Shown: one piece after another, positions 1 through 10,765 of the stretch
Numbering within the stretch: position 1 is the first letter of the stretch
How the letters are laid out: each line of letters opens with the position of its first letter
Assembly (NCBI GenBank): GCA_036971715.1
Contig: JAVHJL010000014.1
Location: 1-64,000, forward strand
Reading direction: 5' to 3'
DNA: 64,000 nucleotides
Source of the DNA: Arthrobotrys musiformis
Lineage: Eukaryota; Ascomycota; Orbiliomycetes; Orbiliales; Orbiliaceae
Notes under the pieces: generated by a model
Databases searched by the model: none
Seen by the model: the letters and a program-made list of their open reading frames with translations, nothing else
What the model was told of the DNA's origin: nothing
Position numbers and translations under genes: made by a program

Positions 1-531
1 ACAAAAATATTTATTTTTGATATGATCTCCATAAAAACACCTCTATAATTAAATTAATAATTTAACCATATTTTATAGCAAATTTTAAACTATACAATTA
101 TTCAGAATTATTATAATTTATAATTTTATTTTTATTTATATAGCCTAAACCTTTAAATTATAAAGTTATTTTTAAAACCCTAAAAAAAATTTTTTTAATG
201 CACGCGCGTTAATTTATTATGCGTATTATTAAGCTCCTACTCTACGTCCCTATGTTAATTTTATATTTTTTTATTAATTAGTTATCAAGATGTCTAGATA
301 TTTCAATATTAACTATTTGCTCTACCGTTGAGTCATGTGACTTTTATTCGCGTTCTGTAATGCGGAATAGCGATGTTGCATCAGTTTAACAACCCAATAA
401 TTATTTATTAATATATTAATATTTAATTTATTAAAAAAATTTAACCAATAAATTAGGCGAAGCCTGCCTCAGTTTTACCATTATATCACAAAGCGCGCTT
501 CGATGTTTAAAACTCATAGCTTTTAGTTTAT
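1..531. other. AT-rich spacer, no gene recognised
   Basis: No convincing ORF or tRNA. A stretch near 300-350 (minus strand) resembles a tRNA D arm but lacks a T arm. GC-rich islands occur near 200 and 350. Confidence 0.5.
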
Positions 532-614
532 TAGGAAGCAAAGGAATGAACCTTTTCTAGCTTATAGCTATTGAGTTTACAGCTCAACCCCGCGGCCATT
601 ACGGGATGCTTCCT
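532..614 (-). tRNA. trnY: tRNA-Tyr (GUA)
   Basis: Minus strand. The acceptor stem AGGAAGC pairs with GCTTCCT. The anticodon stem TTGAG/CTCAA encloses loop CTGTAAA, giving anticodon GTA. There is a long variable arm, as expected of organellar Tyr tRNA, and a T arm AAAGG-TTCATTC-CTTT. The D arm is GC-rich. It decodes UAU/UAC in mitochondrial translation. Confidence 0.9.
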
Positions 615-997
615 TATAGCAATTTTATTAAAAATATATTGAAAACTATAAAAAACCTTACTTTATTACTATAAAATTAAATACTTCAATTTTTTTTATA
701 CCCTTGGCCTTGCTACAGTATGAAATCGCAAAAGCTAAAAAACATTAAATTATTAATTAGATATTTAAAATCCATTACTTAATGGTAAACAAATATTAGA
801 ATAATTATATTTAATTATTTAACCTTTTTATTAACAAAGGTAATACCTATTTAAATTTTATTGTTTTATTAAATTATTTTATTATATATTATCAACCGAA
901 AAATATTTTATAATAAAATTTTAAAATTACCTTTAATTTACTAGAAGCAATACTTATTTTAAATATAATAATCTAAATTAAAAAATTTATTGTATTT

Positions 998-1069
998 AGC
1001 CGGGAGAGAAACTCGAATTCTCATTATTAATGTATGAAATTAATGTTCTAACCTTTGAACTATCCAGGC
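998..1069 (-). tRNA. trnM: tRNA-Met (CAU)
   Basis: Minus strand cloverleaf. The acceptor GCCTGGA/TCCCGGC has one mismatch. The D stem is GTTC/GAAC, the anticodon stem TTAAT/ATTAA with loop TTCATAC (anticodon CAT), and the T arm GAGAA-TTCGAGT-TTCTC. Sequence alone does not separate initiator from elongator function. Confidence 0.88.
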
Positions 1070-1100
1070 AAAAGTTATATATTTAAAAAAAATTTTTTAT

Positions 1101-1174
1101 GGGAGGATACCCTGATTTGAACAGGAACATACTATGCCACATACAGTCGTTCTACCTATTGAACTATATCCTCC
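1101..1174 (-). tRNA. trnH: tRNA-His (GUG)
   Basis: Minus strand. The acceptor GGAGGAT pairs with ATCCTCC and is followed by a C discriminator, the usual base of tRNA-His. The D stem is GTTC/GAAC. The anticodon stem ACTGT/ATAGT closes loop ATGTGGC (anticodon GTG). The T arm is CCTG-TTCAAAT-CAGG. It lies about 30 bases upstream (in transcription sense) of tRNA-Met. Confidence 0.92.
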
Positions 1175-1439
1175 TTTTTATATTTTACTATATAATTACA
1201 ATATATTATTAAATTTTTAATTTTTATCTATTTATCGCGCAAAGCACAAAAGTATTTACAATTATTTAAATAAAAGAAATATACTATAATTATTAAGTTA
1301 TTTCAGATATTTATTTACTTTAACATAAATGATCTTTAAATTTTATTTTATTATTATAATTTTATTTAATTTAATTATACTTTAGACATAACACATATTT
1401 AAATTTTGAAGTCTTAATTTATGATATTAATAATTTTAA

Positions 1440-2340
1440 ATATATTAAAAGATCAAAGATAAAACCTTAAGGTTAGGGTGCTAGCCTTCTCAAACAGTAT
1501 TTAGATCTTGTAATCACGTATTTCAAATTTATAAATTTTATAGAAAAAAAGCCAGATTAAAAAAGTTAAAAACCATAAAATTATTATTTTGTATTAAATC
1601 TAACTACATTATTATATTTTTCATTGTTAATTTTACTTAATTTTTATTATATTCTAATATTTTAAATTTATAATATAAATAATTTAATTTATAAGTAATG
1701 TTTTATAGTAATATAAAACCCTACCAAGATTAAGCGTGATGCGGCTCCACACGGGTGACCTACCCTAGATTCCTTTTAGGGCTATCTAGTTAAACAGGCT
1801 GAGGGTTTTACCCCCCCCCCACCTCTTAATCACTGAAATGCTCATAGGAAAGTGATTTCCTACTAAAAATAACCATTCATTTGTTTGAATGACCGTTAAA
1901 TTATTCATGATTTTATTATTATACCTTTAAAATAAATAGGTTTATTCGTTTTTAAACATGAATCATTTGACGATATTTTTAGACCGCTTAATGTACATTA
2001 GTTATTTAGTTTAATGACATTCAATTTAAAACTTATCTAGGTAGTATTCTTGCCAATTTTTGGACCAATCATTTGGTATATGATTTATTCATTGCCTCAT
2101 TTAACACTTGATAAAATGATGATTAAGTAGCCATCGCGCCTTAGGTGCGATGGTTAGGAATTAAAGTAGGTCCCACGGTCACGGTGTCACACTATTGATG
2201 CCACAGCTAGTACCCCTTACTCATAAAAATATTAACACGATAGGCCCTCCTACCCTGCTAAGAGGTTTGCTAAACGCTGAAAAGTATGTGGTACAAAAGT
2301 GTTATGGGGGGGCCTACCTATTTTCTTAATTAAAAACCAG
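1440..2340. other. GC-rich, highly structured region of unknown nature
   Basis: This stretch has several perfect or near-perfect hairpins: AAGGTTAG with CTAGCCTT at about 1468-1487, TAGGAAA with TTTCCTA near 1845-1865, CATCGCGCC with GGTGCGATG near 2133-2152, and poly-C and poly-G runs near 1810 and 2305. No long ORF in either direction with TGA as Trp. I searched by eye for hallmarks of small and large rRNA and of RNase P RNA and found none. A structured RNA, a decayed ribozyme or an accumulation of mobile hairpins are all possible. Confidence 0.4.
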
Positions 2341-2455
2341 CCTATATTTAAGCTTATTTTGTAAATTTACCTTATTCTATTTATTACCTTATACATTGTA
2401 ACATTTAAGGTGTGCTTAATAAAATTACTGTATTTATATTACCAATCACCTAAAC

Positions 2456-2484
2456 ATCCGCGTAAAATTATTTTACGCGGATGT
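2456..2484. repeat. GC-cluster palindrome
   Basis: A perfect inverted repeat: arms CATCCGCGTAAAAT and ATTTTACGCGGATG around a single central base, followed by further GC-rich sequence. It is typical of the mobile GC clusters or double-hairpin elements of fungal mtDNA. Confidence 0.7.
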
Positions 2485-2579
2485 CATCGCGCCCACATTG
2501 CGGCCCTCTAATTAAATTTTAATAAAATTATAATTTATACCTCGTTATAAATTTTTTAAATCTATATTTTGTTATTTTT

Positions 2580-2775
2580 AGTTCCTACCTTCCTTCCCCT
2601 CCCCACCTTAAAATAATTTTGTATTCTTTTTAATAATAATAAATCTTTTTATGTAAACTAATTGTAAAACTAAGGTTTTAGTTATATATTGTTTTATTAG
2701 GCGTTCGATTATCTTTTTGAATTAAAAAGTACCCTTCTGCATCCGTGAAACCTGAAACAAACTCTGGTTGTAATG
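2580..2775 (-). pseudogene. LAGLIDADG HEG N-terminal remnant, second copy
   Basis: Minus-strand translation gives the first LAGLIDADG block (GFTDAEGYF) followed by IQKDNRTPNKT and then a stop. The same sequence follows the intact nad4 3' end near 4330-4180, so this is the distal end of a tandem duplication of nad4 tail plus HEG start. It is too short and broken to work. Confidence 0.75.
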
Positions 2776-2897
2776 GTAAGTCATCGGAAGATTTTTAATA
2801 GAAATATTAATTTTTTACAAAAAGTTTATTCTTAATAAAATGTTTTTGATTTAATTTACCTATTAATAAAAAGAACATAAGATGTTAAGAATCAACA

Positions 2898-3195
2898 CTA
2901 TAAAGTTGAAACAAAATAATGTAAACCGTATATTATAATAGCAGGATAAATACCTAATACAACAATTATACCAAATAAAAATAATAATATAGTATATTCT
3001 CTTTTATTTAAATCAGTAAAACTCTTTAAAGAATAAATTCCACCAAAAGCAACACGATTATATAAATAAATAATAAAGACTGCTGAAAGGATTATTGAAG
3101 AAGATCCCAATCCTCCCATTATAGGCATTCTTTCGAATGCTCCATACAATGACATTAATTCATCAACAAAATTTATAGTAAGCAGTGTATCCTTT
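2898..3195 (-). pseudogene. nad4: Second, decayed copy of the nad4 3' exon end
   Basis: Minus-strand translation runs TLLTINFVDELMSLYGAFER and on to GLHYFVSTL, nearly the same as the C-terminal part of nad4 at 4490-4790 (TPLTINFIGEFMSLYGAFER to GLHYSVSTL). Differences include a conserved GEF changed to DEL, loss of several residues before the FTDLNKRE block, and an early stop. It has no start codon or upstream exon of its own. It is either a tandem duplicate or the native 3' end displaced when a HEG-bearing element supplied a new one. Confidence 0.85.
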
Positions 3196-3399
3196 TCAAG
3201 AATAAATTAAATAACAATTGAAAATACAACATATTATTTTAAAAAAATAAAATAATAATAAGTTTAGAGAAAACTACAGCAAAGGTAGAAAGTTGTAAAA
3301 AAGTTTTTAAAAAACTTAAAAAGGCCAAATAAAACATAAAATTTCTTTATAGAACACATTTAATTATTAAAATTTTAAATTAACTTTTAGATGGATTTT

Positions 3400-4385
3400 T
3401 AAAATCACGTCCTACGGATGAGAAGAATTATTAGCAAAATCAAAACCTTAGGAATTGTCACCTACTTCAGAGTTAATATCAAGTAGCATCTATTATTATA
3501 TTGTTATTCTTATCAGCTTTTATTTCCATTATTTTTTCTAACCCTTCTGGTGTTAAATGCCCTTTGATTTTCATTATTTCTGTAACTTGACATCAAGAAT
3601 AAAAATCTAAAGATTTTATTACAAAAATAGGGTATTTTTAAGGAATTATTTTTTCATTAATATCTGATCTATTAGAGACTACATATGTTACTGCATTAGA
3701 AGAATGTTTAACAACCATACCACAATTAAAAAGTTAATAAAACTTTCTAATAAAACTTTATATCGTACATGTTGATTAATTTTAAATCTCAACATTGTTT
3801 TAAATTTAGTTTGACTAGAATTTTTATAAATATTAACCATAAAACCTTCTCCAGAAGTAAACCCAGCAAATCAATCTGATGTTATTTTTATAGAAGTAAC
3901 CAATGGTCTTTTAATTGCAATTATATGTGGAAATGTTTCAATTAACTCATCCGATAACCCTTTATTTATTGTAGCTTTTATAGACAAAAGCTTATCTTAT
4001 CCTGTATCAGTTAAATGATCACCTATAATAATTAACTCAAAAGCCTTTTAAAAAGAATATAATCAGAATATTTTTAAATTAAAGGATACATATCAAAATG
4101 ATTAATTACTAATTTTAATTCATCAAGTGAATACGATAAGTTGCTATATTTAATCTAGTTGTAATAGATCCTACCCCTTTAAAATAAGTTTGTACTTTTT
4201 TTAAAACTGGTAAATCTTTTTTATGTAAACCAATTCTATAACTAAGATTATAATTATATCTTGTTTTATTAGGAGTACGTTTATCTTTTTGAATAGAAAG
4301 TAATTAACATCCTACTGCATCAGTAAAACCAGTAATAAATCCTGGTTTTAATTCGGAAGAATTTTTAGATGTAGAAACAGAATTA
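3400..4385 (-). pseudogene. Degenerate double-motif LAGLIDADG HEG behind nad4
   Basis: Minus-strand fragments show a first domain (GFITGFTDAVGC, then RIGLHKKDLPVLKKVQ), the inter-domain linker type KGLSDELIETFP and a second motif (FAGFTSGEGF), with many stops and frameshifts. The family is the two-domain group I intron endonuclease/maturase. It lies between the complete nad4 3' end and the duplicated one, so it probably belongs to the event that made the duplication. No function expected. Confidence 0.75.
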
Positions 4386-7300
4386 TTATTTTTTAATATT
4401 TTTCCTTGTTGATCTTTTATATTTTGATGTAATTAATAAAGATAATATAACATGTTCAGCATCAAAACTATAAATTAATGTTGAAACAGAATAATGTAAA
4501 CCATCTAGTATTAGAGCTGGATAGATACCTAATATTACTATAAAACCTACGAGAGTTAACAAGATAGTGTATTCTCTTTTATTAAGGTCTGTGAAACTAG
4601 TTAAATGCATTGAATATGTTCCACCAAAAGCAACACGATTATAAAGGTATATAGTGAAGGCTGCAGATAAAATAATTGAAGTACTTCCTAGTAATCCCAT
4701 TATAGGTAATCTCTCGAATGCTCCATATAGAGACATAAATTCTCCTATAAAATTAATAGTTAGCGGAGTTCCCATGTTCGAAAGACATAAAACGAAGAAC
4801 AAGATAGAAAAGATTGGTAATAATTGAGTAATTCCCCTATATAAAGAAATTAAACGAGTGTGATAACGATCATACAATACACCTCCAACGCAAATAAATA
4901 GACCTGTAGATGCGAATGCATGAGCTAAACCTAAAATGATAGCACCCTCTATACCTATTACAGAATTACTAAAAGAACCTAAAATATAAACCGCAGCATG
5001 GGCTACAGACGAATAAGCAACTATTTCTTTTAAATCTATAGTTCTAACTGTATTTATTGAAGCGTAAATTATAGTAATTACACAAAAGACATATACAAGT
5101 GGAGTATAAATTAATGAAGCTTTAGATAATATTGGTAATATTAATCTATAAATACCGTATAGACTTAGTTTAAGTACAATAGCTGCCAAGATTACACTAC
5201 CTCCTAAAGGAGACTCGACATGAGCTTTAAGTAGTCAAAGATTAAGAAAGATAAACGGCGTTTTTACTGCGAAAGCAATAAATATTCCTATAAATAAAAT
5301 TTTTTGAACATCAAATTCAAAAAGAGTTTTAAATAAACCATCAAAATCTGTTGTACCCATTAAAGAAGACATAGTTAATATAGCTAATAGTAAAAATAAA
5401 GATCCTAATACGTAATTCAAATTTTTAATCTTATATTTAAGAATTTAGTAAAATTGAAATATCTTTAATTTTGGATTACTTTATTTACTTATTATAACCT
5501 ACAATTTAATTTATATTTTTATAATAATTATTAATGATCTCTTGAAAAATTCATTTTTGATTTTATAAGACGAATTTTTTCCAATCCATTTTTTGTTAAA
5601 TGAGATTTATTTTTCATTAATTCTACAACTTTTTTGAAATCTGAAAAATCTAGTGCTTTTACACCTTGAATAGGATATTTTTCGAAAAAAGGAATAATCT
5701 TATCAATAATATCATTAAATTTGATTACTACAGAATAAACCGCTGATTTTTCTAAATTCAATCCTTTCGCATACAAAATTATTAAACTTTTATTAAATAC
5801 TTGTCTCTACTATGTTGAGCTATTTGAAATTTTAACATTACGGCTTCACCTAATTTAGTTGTAGAAGAGTTATAAATAGAAACAAAAAAAAAACAGCCCT
5901 CACCGCTGGCAAAACCTGCTAATCAATTTAAATTATTCACTTTAGTTTTTAAAGGTAAAGGTCTCGAAATTGGTAATTTAGGAAAGCTATTTTTAATTAT
6001 TCCGTGATACCTAAATTTATAAAAACTCGTATATTAAGAATTTTTTAAACCTATCATCTGTTAAATGATCTTTATTAAACAAATTTAATGCTTATTTGAA
6101 AAGTTGATAATCAGATTATTTTTGAGTAATTAAAGGATATTTATATAAATGGGAAATTATTGTTGTTAAATCTTTAATAGATTTAATATAATATTGCATA
6201 GTAATATCACCATGTTTACTAATATTACCTAATCCAAAATAACTTTGAGATAATAATTCTAAATCTTTAAAATAATTTTAAATATTAATTGAACTTGATA
6301 ACCTGTTTTATATCTATTATTTTTAGAAATACCTATAATAAAAGAACCTTCACCATCTATAAACCCTGAAATAAATCAAGGGTCTAACTTTTAATTAATT
6401 GATTAGGTTTTTATTAAGTTTATTTTCTTCAGATAAATTATGGTTAATTGTTGTTGAATGGAAAAGTACTCGTTTATGTTGTAGGTTATAAAAATTAACA
6501 TTTTTTTCTTCCAAAAACCGGTTTTCCGGCGACTAGAAAACCTCTTATATTTTTATAAAATAAAAAATCATATTCTCGTTGCTCTTTTACAGAACTTTCT
6601 CTATTTTTATCATAATTTTATTTAAAAGGGTTAATTGATTTTTTGTAATAAATATCTACCTTTAAAAGGTGTTTGTGTATTACGAGAGAAATACATTCGT
6701 ATACTACCTGAAGGTACATTAAGGCTTTTGCTGTATCACTCATTAAAGGATAAATAGTTTTACTTTTGATCTAAAACTTCTATAGGTACACTTGGACTAC
6801 CAGCTCCTTTTGCTCTTTGATGTCCTAAGCCTTTTTTCCATGTTTATTCCCTATCATACTATTACTAATTTTTTTATAGCATCTTCAGTATGCTTGTACC
6901 CTAAAAGAGAACCAGCTGCTTTTAATATATTATTCTCAGGCTTAAATAGGTACATTTAGTATTGCTCTCTCTCAGTACATTTGCTAGCCTCACAGTATTC
7001 GAGAATTTCTAAATAAAAATTAGCATATCCATACTTTAACTATGCACTATTAATAACATTTTTATATTTCATCAAATACTTGATATTATAATACTTATAA
7101 AATCTAGTTGTCAAGTTGATAGAACTTCCTATATAACTTTTCCAGTTTTTTTGTTTTTCCATCGGTAAACTCCTGATTTTGAAATATTTTCAAGGATACT
7201 CAGTTTTTCTTAATCAGGATTATTATAAACCGTAATTGGTACTGCGGTTAACATAAAACAAGTTGGGTCCGTAGACTTTGAAAACCAAAAACATAAAAAG

Positions 7301-9301
7301 GCATAAAAAATAACTTTAAATTAACACCCCCCCCTCGCGAGGGATATGAATAAAAAATTCAGTCTGATTTAGATCCACGATAACCCATTTTATCTTTAGT
7401 GATGTTATTATACCCTTGGTAATTAACAAGGCCAATTGTAAAGTTTTCTTTATATTTTTAATTACTAAAGCTTTAGGGTTTGCCCGGAATTTGATTTTTT
7501 TACACTATTAAATAATGTGTATAAGAATAAATAAAAACTTGCTCTTACTCTTTCATTAGATCCAAATAATCCTATTAGTATAAACAGAGGCAAGGTGGTT
7601 AAATTAATCATATTAATAAACAAATTTAAGATTTTAAGTTTTACTTAATCTACCTTTATTCATTACTATTTTTATTTTTCGAATTTTTATAAACCTTTAT
7701 AGGTCAAATGAGCCTTATCTTTTATTTATTCGGCTGTTAGTTTAAAATCTTCAAAGTCTTTAACTTTTTCTCCAATAATTTTATATTTATCAAAAAACGG
7801 TATAATTTTATTTAAAATATCAGAAAATCGTGTAACAATATATATTATTACATCTTCAGAAAGTTTATTAGTAGACCCACACCCTAAATATTTTTCAAAA
7901 CTCTTAATTAATTCAAAAGATAATATTGAAGCAAATTAAAATTTAATTTAACTGATTCTCCTAAGTTTGTTTGACTTTTATATATATTAATTAAAAAAAA
8001 CAACCTTCACCACTTGCAAACCCAGCTAACCAATTAGGATATTTAATTTCTTGATTTGTTACTAATGGTCTTTCAATAGGTTTAATTTCAGCAAAGGCTT
8101 CTTTTAATTTATCCGATAAACCTAAATTTAAAGATGATTTTATAGCCACAATTTTTTTTAACTTGAAGAGTTAAATGTTCTTTACGATTAATTAAATTAA
8201 CAACTTTTTTAAATAAAGTCAACCCTTTTTGAGTTATTAAAGGATATTTTTACAAAATGCGGAATTATTATATTAATTAATTTTTCTATTGATACAACAC
8301 GGTAATGTATGGTGTTTTTACCTGCTTTTGTAAATGTTCCTATACCACCAAAATATTGTTTAATAAGTTCTAAAATTGCAATATCTTTTTGAAGACAAAT
8401 TGAGAATATTGCTTCTACACTTTATCCTATTTTTGTTTCAGAATTTTTTCGAACCCTAACCATAAATGATCCCTCACCATCGACAAAACCAGTAATAAAA
8501 TAGGAATTTAAACAATAATGTGTTGATTAGATAGATGAAGTAAAATTAGAATAAAATTTTAATTTATTTAAGTTAGAAAGGAATTTAATTTTATTATTTC
8601 TTTCGATATAATTTAGAGGTCTTTTTAATTGTAATTTAATAATACTAATCATTATTATAATCTCGTTGTTCTTTTACAGATTTAAATTCTAATTTAGATA
8701 CGCGATTACCCATTACAGTTTCCTTTATATTATGACTTGTTACCATACATGAATAATTAATTCATCCTGCTACAATTTTTCAATTTAACTCTGGTATCAG
8801 AAGCTTTAGGGCATTCCCGTAGTTTAATAATAATTCCCTCTCTTATGATTTCCCGGACCACTCAACAGGAAGAATACTTTCAAAAAATATATAAAATAAA
8901 AATACATCTAATAATAAAAAAACAGCTAATAATAATGTTTCTAATAATAATATTATTATTGCATAAGCTCTTACAGTTACTTTTATTGAATTTCAATTAG
9001 ATAATAATGCTATTGGTGTAATTATTGTTGTAACTAGCACAAAATATATAGATATTCCATCTAACCCGGAATAAAAATCACAAAATTTAACTTTGTCAAA
9101 ATCTTGTAAAAATTGAAAATGATTATGACTAAAATCATAAAAAATTAAAATTATTAAAGAAATTATAACATTTATTACAGATGTTGTTAATGCTATTATT
9201 TTTATTTCCATATAATCATTAAAAAAAAATTTTTGAAATGCAGCTGTAGATAGGCAAATTGCTCCCGATAAAGGTACAAAAAGTAAAAGTAAAGTTAAAA
9301 T
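4386..9301 (-). CDS. nad4: NADH dehydrogenase subunit 4, three exons
   Basis: Proton-pumping membrane subunit of complex I. Exons: 9301-8867, 7590-7515 and 5410-4386, total 1536 nt (512 codons) in frame. Exon 1 includes MEIKIIALTTS and DGISIYFVLVTT and ends ESILP; exon 2 is PLFILIGLFGSNERVRASFY to YT; exon 3 runs LLGSLFLLL, AVKTP, WLLKAHVESP, GLAHAFASTGLF. Boundaries follow U|intron|G rules. No ATG matches the usual start: an in-frame TAA lies three codons before an ATT that occupies the position of the conserved initiator (ILTLLLL versus the common MLTLLLL), so I use ATT. The C-terminus continues past the conserved YSF with about 25 basic residues ending RSTRKNIKK, which may be foreign. Trp is TGA. 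Confidence 0.92.
5411..7514 (-). mobile_element. nad4 intron 2 with decayed HEGs
   Basis: Group I intron between exon 2 and exon 3. Ribozyme-core sequence is visible (CTGTAAAAGAGCAACGAG block near 6575-6595). The minus strand carries a broken GIY-YIG gene (about 7170-6680, motifs SGVYRW and KSYIGSS, a stop before LKYGYANF) and a broken LAGLIDADG gene (about 6400-5531). Of the latter only the last 81 codons (5776-5531) remain open; they include DIIDKIIPFFEKYPIQGVKA. Confidence 0.75.
7591..8866 (-). mobile_element. nad4 intron 1 with decayed LAGLIDADG HEG
   Basis: Group I intron after ESILP of nad4. A double-motif LAGLIDADG gene can be followed from about 8510 to 7670 (TGFVDGEGSFMVRVRKN, then IGTFTKAGKN, then a second domain) but has many stops and frameshifts. 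The core block with CTGTAAAAGAACAACGAG lies near 8660-8690. Confidence 0.72.
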
Positions 9302-9328
9302 AAATTTTTATTTAGTATTAAAAGATTT

Positions 9329-9440
9329 ACGAATCTACCGGAATAATCCTGCAGTATATTGTAACACACATTCAGAAGAATAAGTTATTCAATTATATGA
9401 AATAAACGACTAGCCTAATACGGCTACGTTGCAAAGGGCC
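9329..9440 (-). repeat. nad4 leader repeat, copy 1
   Basis: A leader of about 80-110 nt directly upstream of nad4 whose plus-strand copy begins ACGAATCTACCGGAATAATC and includes a GGCTACGTTGCAA block. Nearly identical copies occur at 10658-10765 and 13372-13455, each just upstream (minus sense) of another reading frame or intergenic junction. See the chimeric ORFs. Confidence 0.85.
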
Positions 9441-9662
9441 TTTGAAAAAGGCCTCTCGCTTTATTATAATTGTAAAAACCTATGAATATTATTATATTCG
9501 CTACATTTAATATTTGCAAATAAAATTAAAACGGAAAAATTATATATTTAATGTAAATTATTTTACAGAAAAAATAATATAAATTATTATGTTTTATAAC
9601 AAATAAAACCCTATAAAAACTTTATTCAAGTAGTAACTCACCAGATCATAATAAATAGTAAG

Positions 9663-9683
9663 AACAGCAACCAAGGCTGAATT
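9663..9683 (-). promoter_or_regulatory. Candidate leader/promoter motif, divergent copy
   Basis: Minus-strand ATTCAGCCTTGGTTGCTGTT, related to a motif found upstream of several genes (consensus TATTCAACCTTNGTTGTTGT). It lies between atp8 and nad4. Function is inferred only from repeated placement. Confidence 0.35.
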
Positions 9684-9771
9684 AGAATCAAAATATTTAA
9701 CACATGCTATGCACGCATATAAATACAAAGGTTAATATTTTAATTGGTATTATAATATTAAGGAAAAATAG

Positions 9772-9918
9772 TTAAATTATATTTAAATATGTTCTAGTTA
9801 TTAATGTCCTAACTATATGAGGTAATACAAATTTTGAAAATGTGTAAATTAATATTAATAAAATAAAAAATACATAAGTTACTTGATTAATAAAATAAAA
9901 TGGTACTAATTGTGGAAT
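9772..9918 (-). CDS. atp8: ATP synthase subunit 8
   Basis: Small membrane subunit of the F0 stator. The 48-residue product IPQLVPFYFINQVTYVFFIL, continuing YTFSKFVLPHIVR, has the length and the PQLVPFYF N-terminus of fungal atp8, one membrane helix and a basic tail. ATT stands exactly where homologues have ATG, as in nad4; an in-frame TTG at 9936 is the alternative start. The leader at about 9935-9985 is duplicated at 10463-10515 in front of a second, atp8-like ORF. Confidence 0.85.
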   Translation of the reverse strand: MPQLVPFYFINQVTYVFFILLILIYTFSKFVLPHIVRTLITRTYLNII

Positions 9919-9934
9919 AAATCTTAAATTATTC

Positions 9935-9985
9935 AACTTGACAGTTAAATATATTTACCTATCTTACCACACTATATAGTTAATT
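9935..9985 (-). repeat. atp8 leader repeat, copy 1
   Basis: About 50 nt upstream of atp8 (plus strand begins AACTTGACAGTTAAATATAT and continues TTACCTATCTTACCACA). A near-identical copy at 10463-10515 precedes the atp8-like chimeric ORF. Confidence 0.8.
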
Positions 9986-10001
9986 TAATCTGTTATTGAA
10001 T

Positions 10002-10449
10002 TTAAACATTATCCATATATTTTTCTATTAAATTACATATTTTATATCAAAATTTTACATTTAATGGTCATATAATAAATAACCCAAATGGTAATAAAAT
10101 AAAAATTATATTTTGTATAATAATAACAAATAAAAAGAAAATAATAAGTATTATTAATTTTAATAATTTTATTATATAATTATGTATTAATTCTTTATTT
10201 AATCTATTTATCATTAAGAGCCAAGGTAACAAAACTAAAAAAAAAAATTAGAAAATTATCAAAAGTTAAATTTCCATTTTCATACCCTACTTGTCTTAAT
10301 ATATTCGATCTAATAAAAAAAGATAAACACCATATAAATATATAAAAACCAAAAGGCTTATTTCACGTTAATTTTACAAATATGTAAATTAATATTATTA
10401 ATATTATAAATACAAAGGTTATTTCAATATAATAATTAAATTGTAACAT
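10002..10449 (-). CDS. atp8-like chimeric membrane ORF (one frameshift)
   Basis: ATG at 10449. The first 30 codons (LQFNYYIEITFVFIILIILI, then YIFVK) resemble the atp8 helix (QVTYVFFILLILIYTFSKF), and the leader is an atp8-leader copy. The frame then diverges: PFGFYIFIWCLSFF, a charged stretch with RQVGYENGNLTFDN, and a second hydrophobic part. An 11-T run near 10230 breaks the frame; with the run one base different the frame continues through LNKELIHNYIIK to a stop at 10002, about 149 residues. No known function. It looks like a gene made from a captured atp8 start and unrelated membrane sequence. Confidence 0.6.
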
Positions 10450-10462
10450 TTTATAATCATTA

Positions 10463-10515
10463 AAACTTGACAGTTAAATATATTTACCTGTCTTACCGCA
10501 ATATGCAGTTAATTT
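10463..10515 (-). repeat. atp8 leader repeat, copy 2
   Basis: Copy of the atp8 leader in front of the atp8-like ORF, differing at only a few bases from 9935-9985. Confidence 0.8.
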
Positions 10516-10657
10516 GTAATCAGAGCAATAAATGACCCACCCCCCCGTTGTTTTAATTTATCATTATAATAATAAATCTTCTTTTAATCATGAAAAAAAT
10601 TTTGTAAAATCAAATTAAATGTAAAATAATAATTAATAATAACGACAAATAAACAAT

Positions 10658-10765
10658 ACGAATCTACCGGAATAATCCTACAGTATATTTAACACATTAA
10701 GAATAATCATTCAATTATATAAAAAAAGCTACGGAACCGCAAAGCGGCTACGTTGCAAGGGACCT
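10658..10765 (-). repeat. nad4 leader repeat, copy 2
   Basis: Begins ACGAATCTACCGGAATAATC on the plus strand and ends with the GGCTACGTTGCAA block, with small deletions relative to the nad4 copy. It overlaps the 3' end and stop of the zinc-finger ORF. Confidence 0.8.

Noticed and set aside
295..370. Possible tRNA on the minus strand (ACTCAACGGTAGAGC looks like a D arm)
   Set aside because: No matching acceptor, anticodon or T arm could be formed.
1455..1515. Possible tRNA around the AAGGTTAG hairpin
   Set aside because: An 8-bp stem with a GGTG tetraloop and no T loop; a hairpin, not a cloverleaf.
1690..2340. Ribosomal RNA gene
   Set aside because: Universal small- and large-subunit rRNA signatures are absent and the region is too short.
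5190..5234. Apparent stop codon within nad4
   Set aside because: It is TGA, read as Trp (LNLWLLKAHVESP); the frame is continuous.
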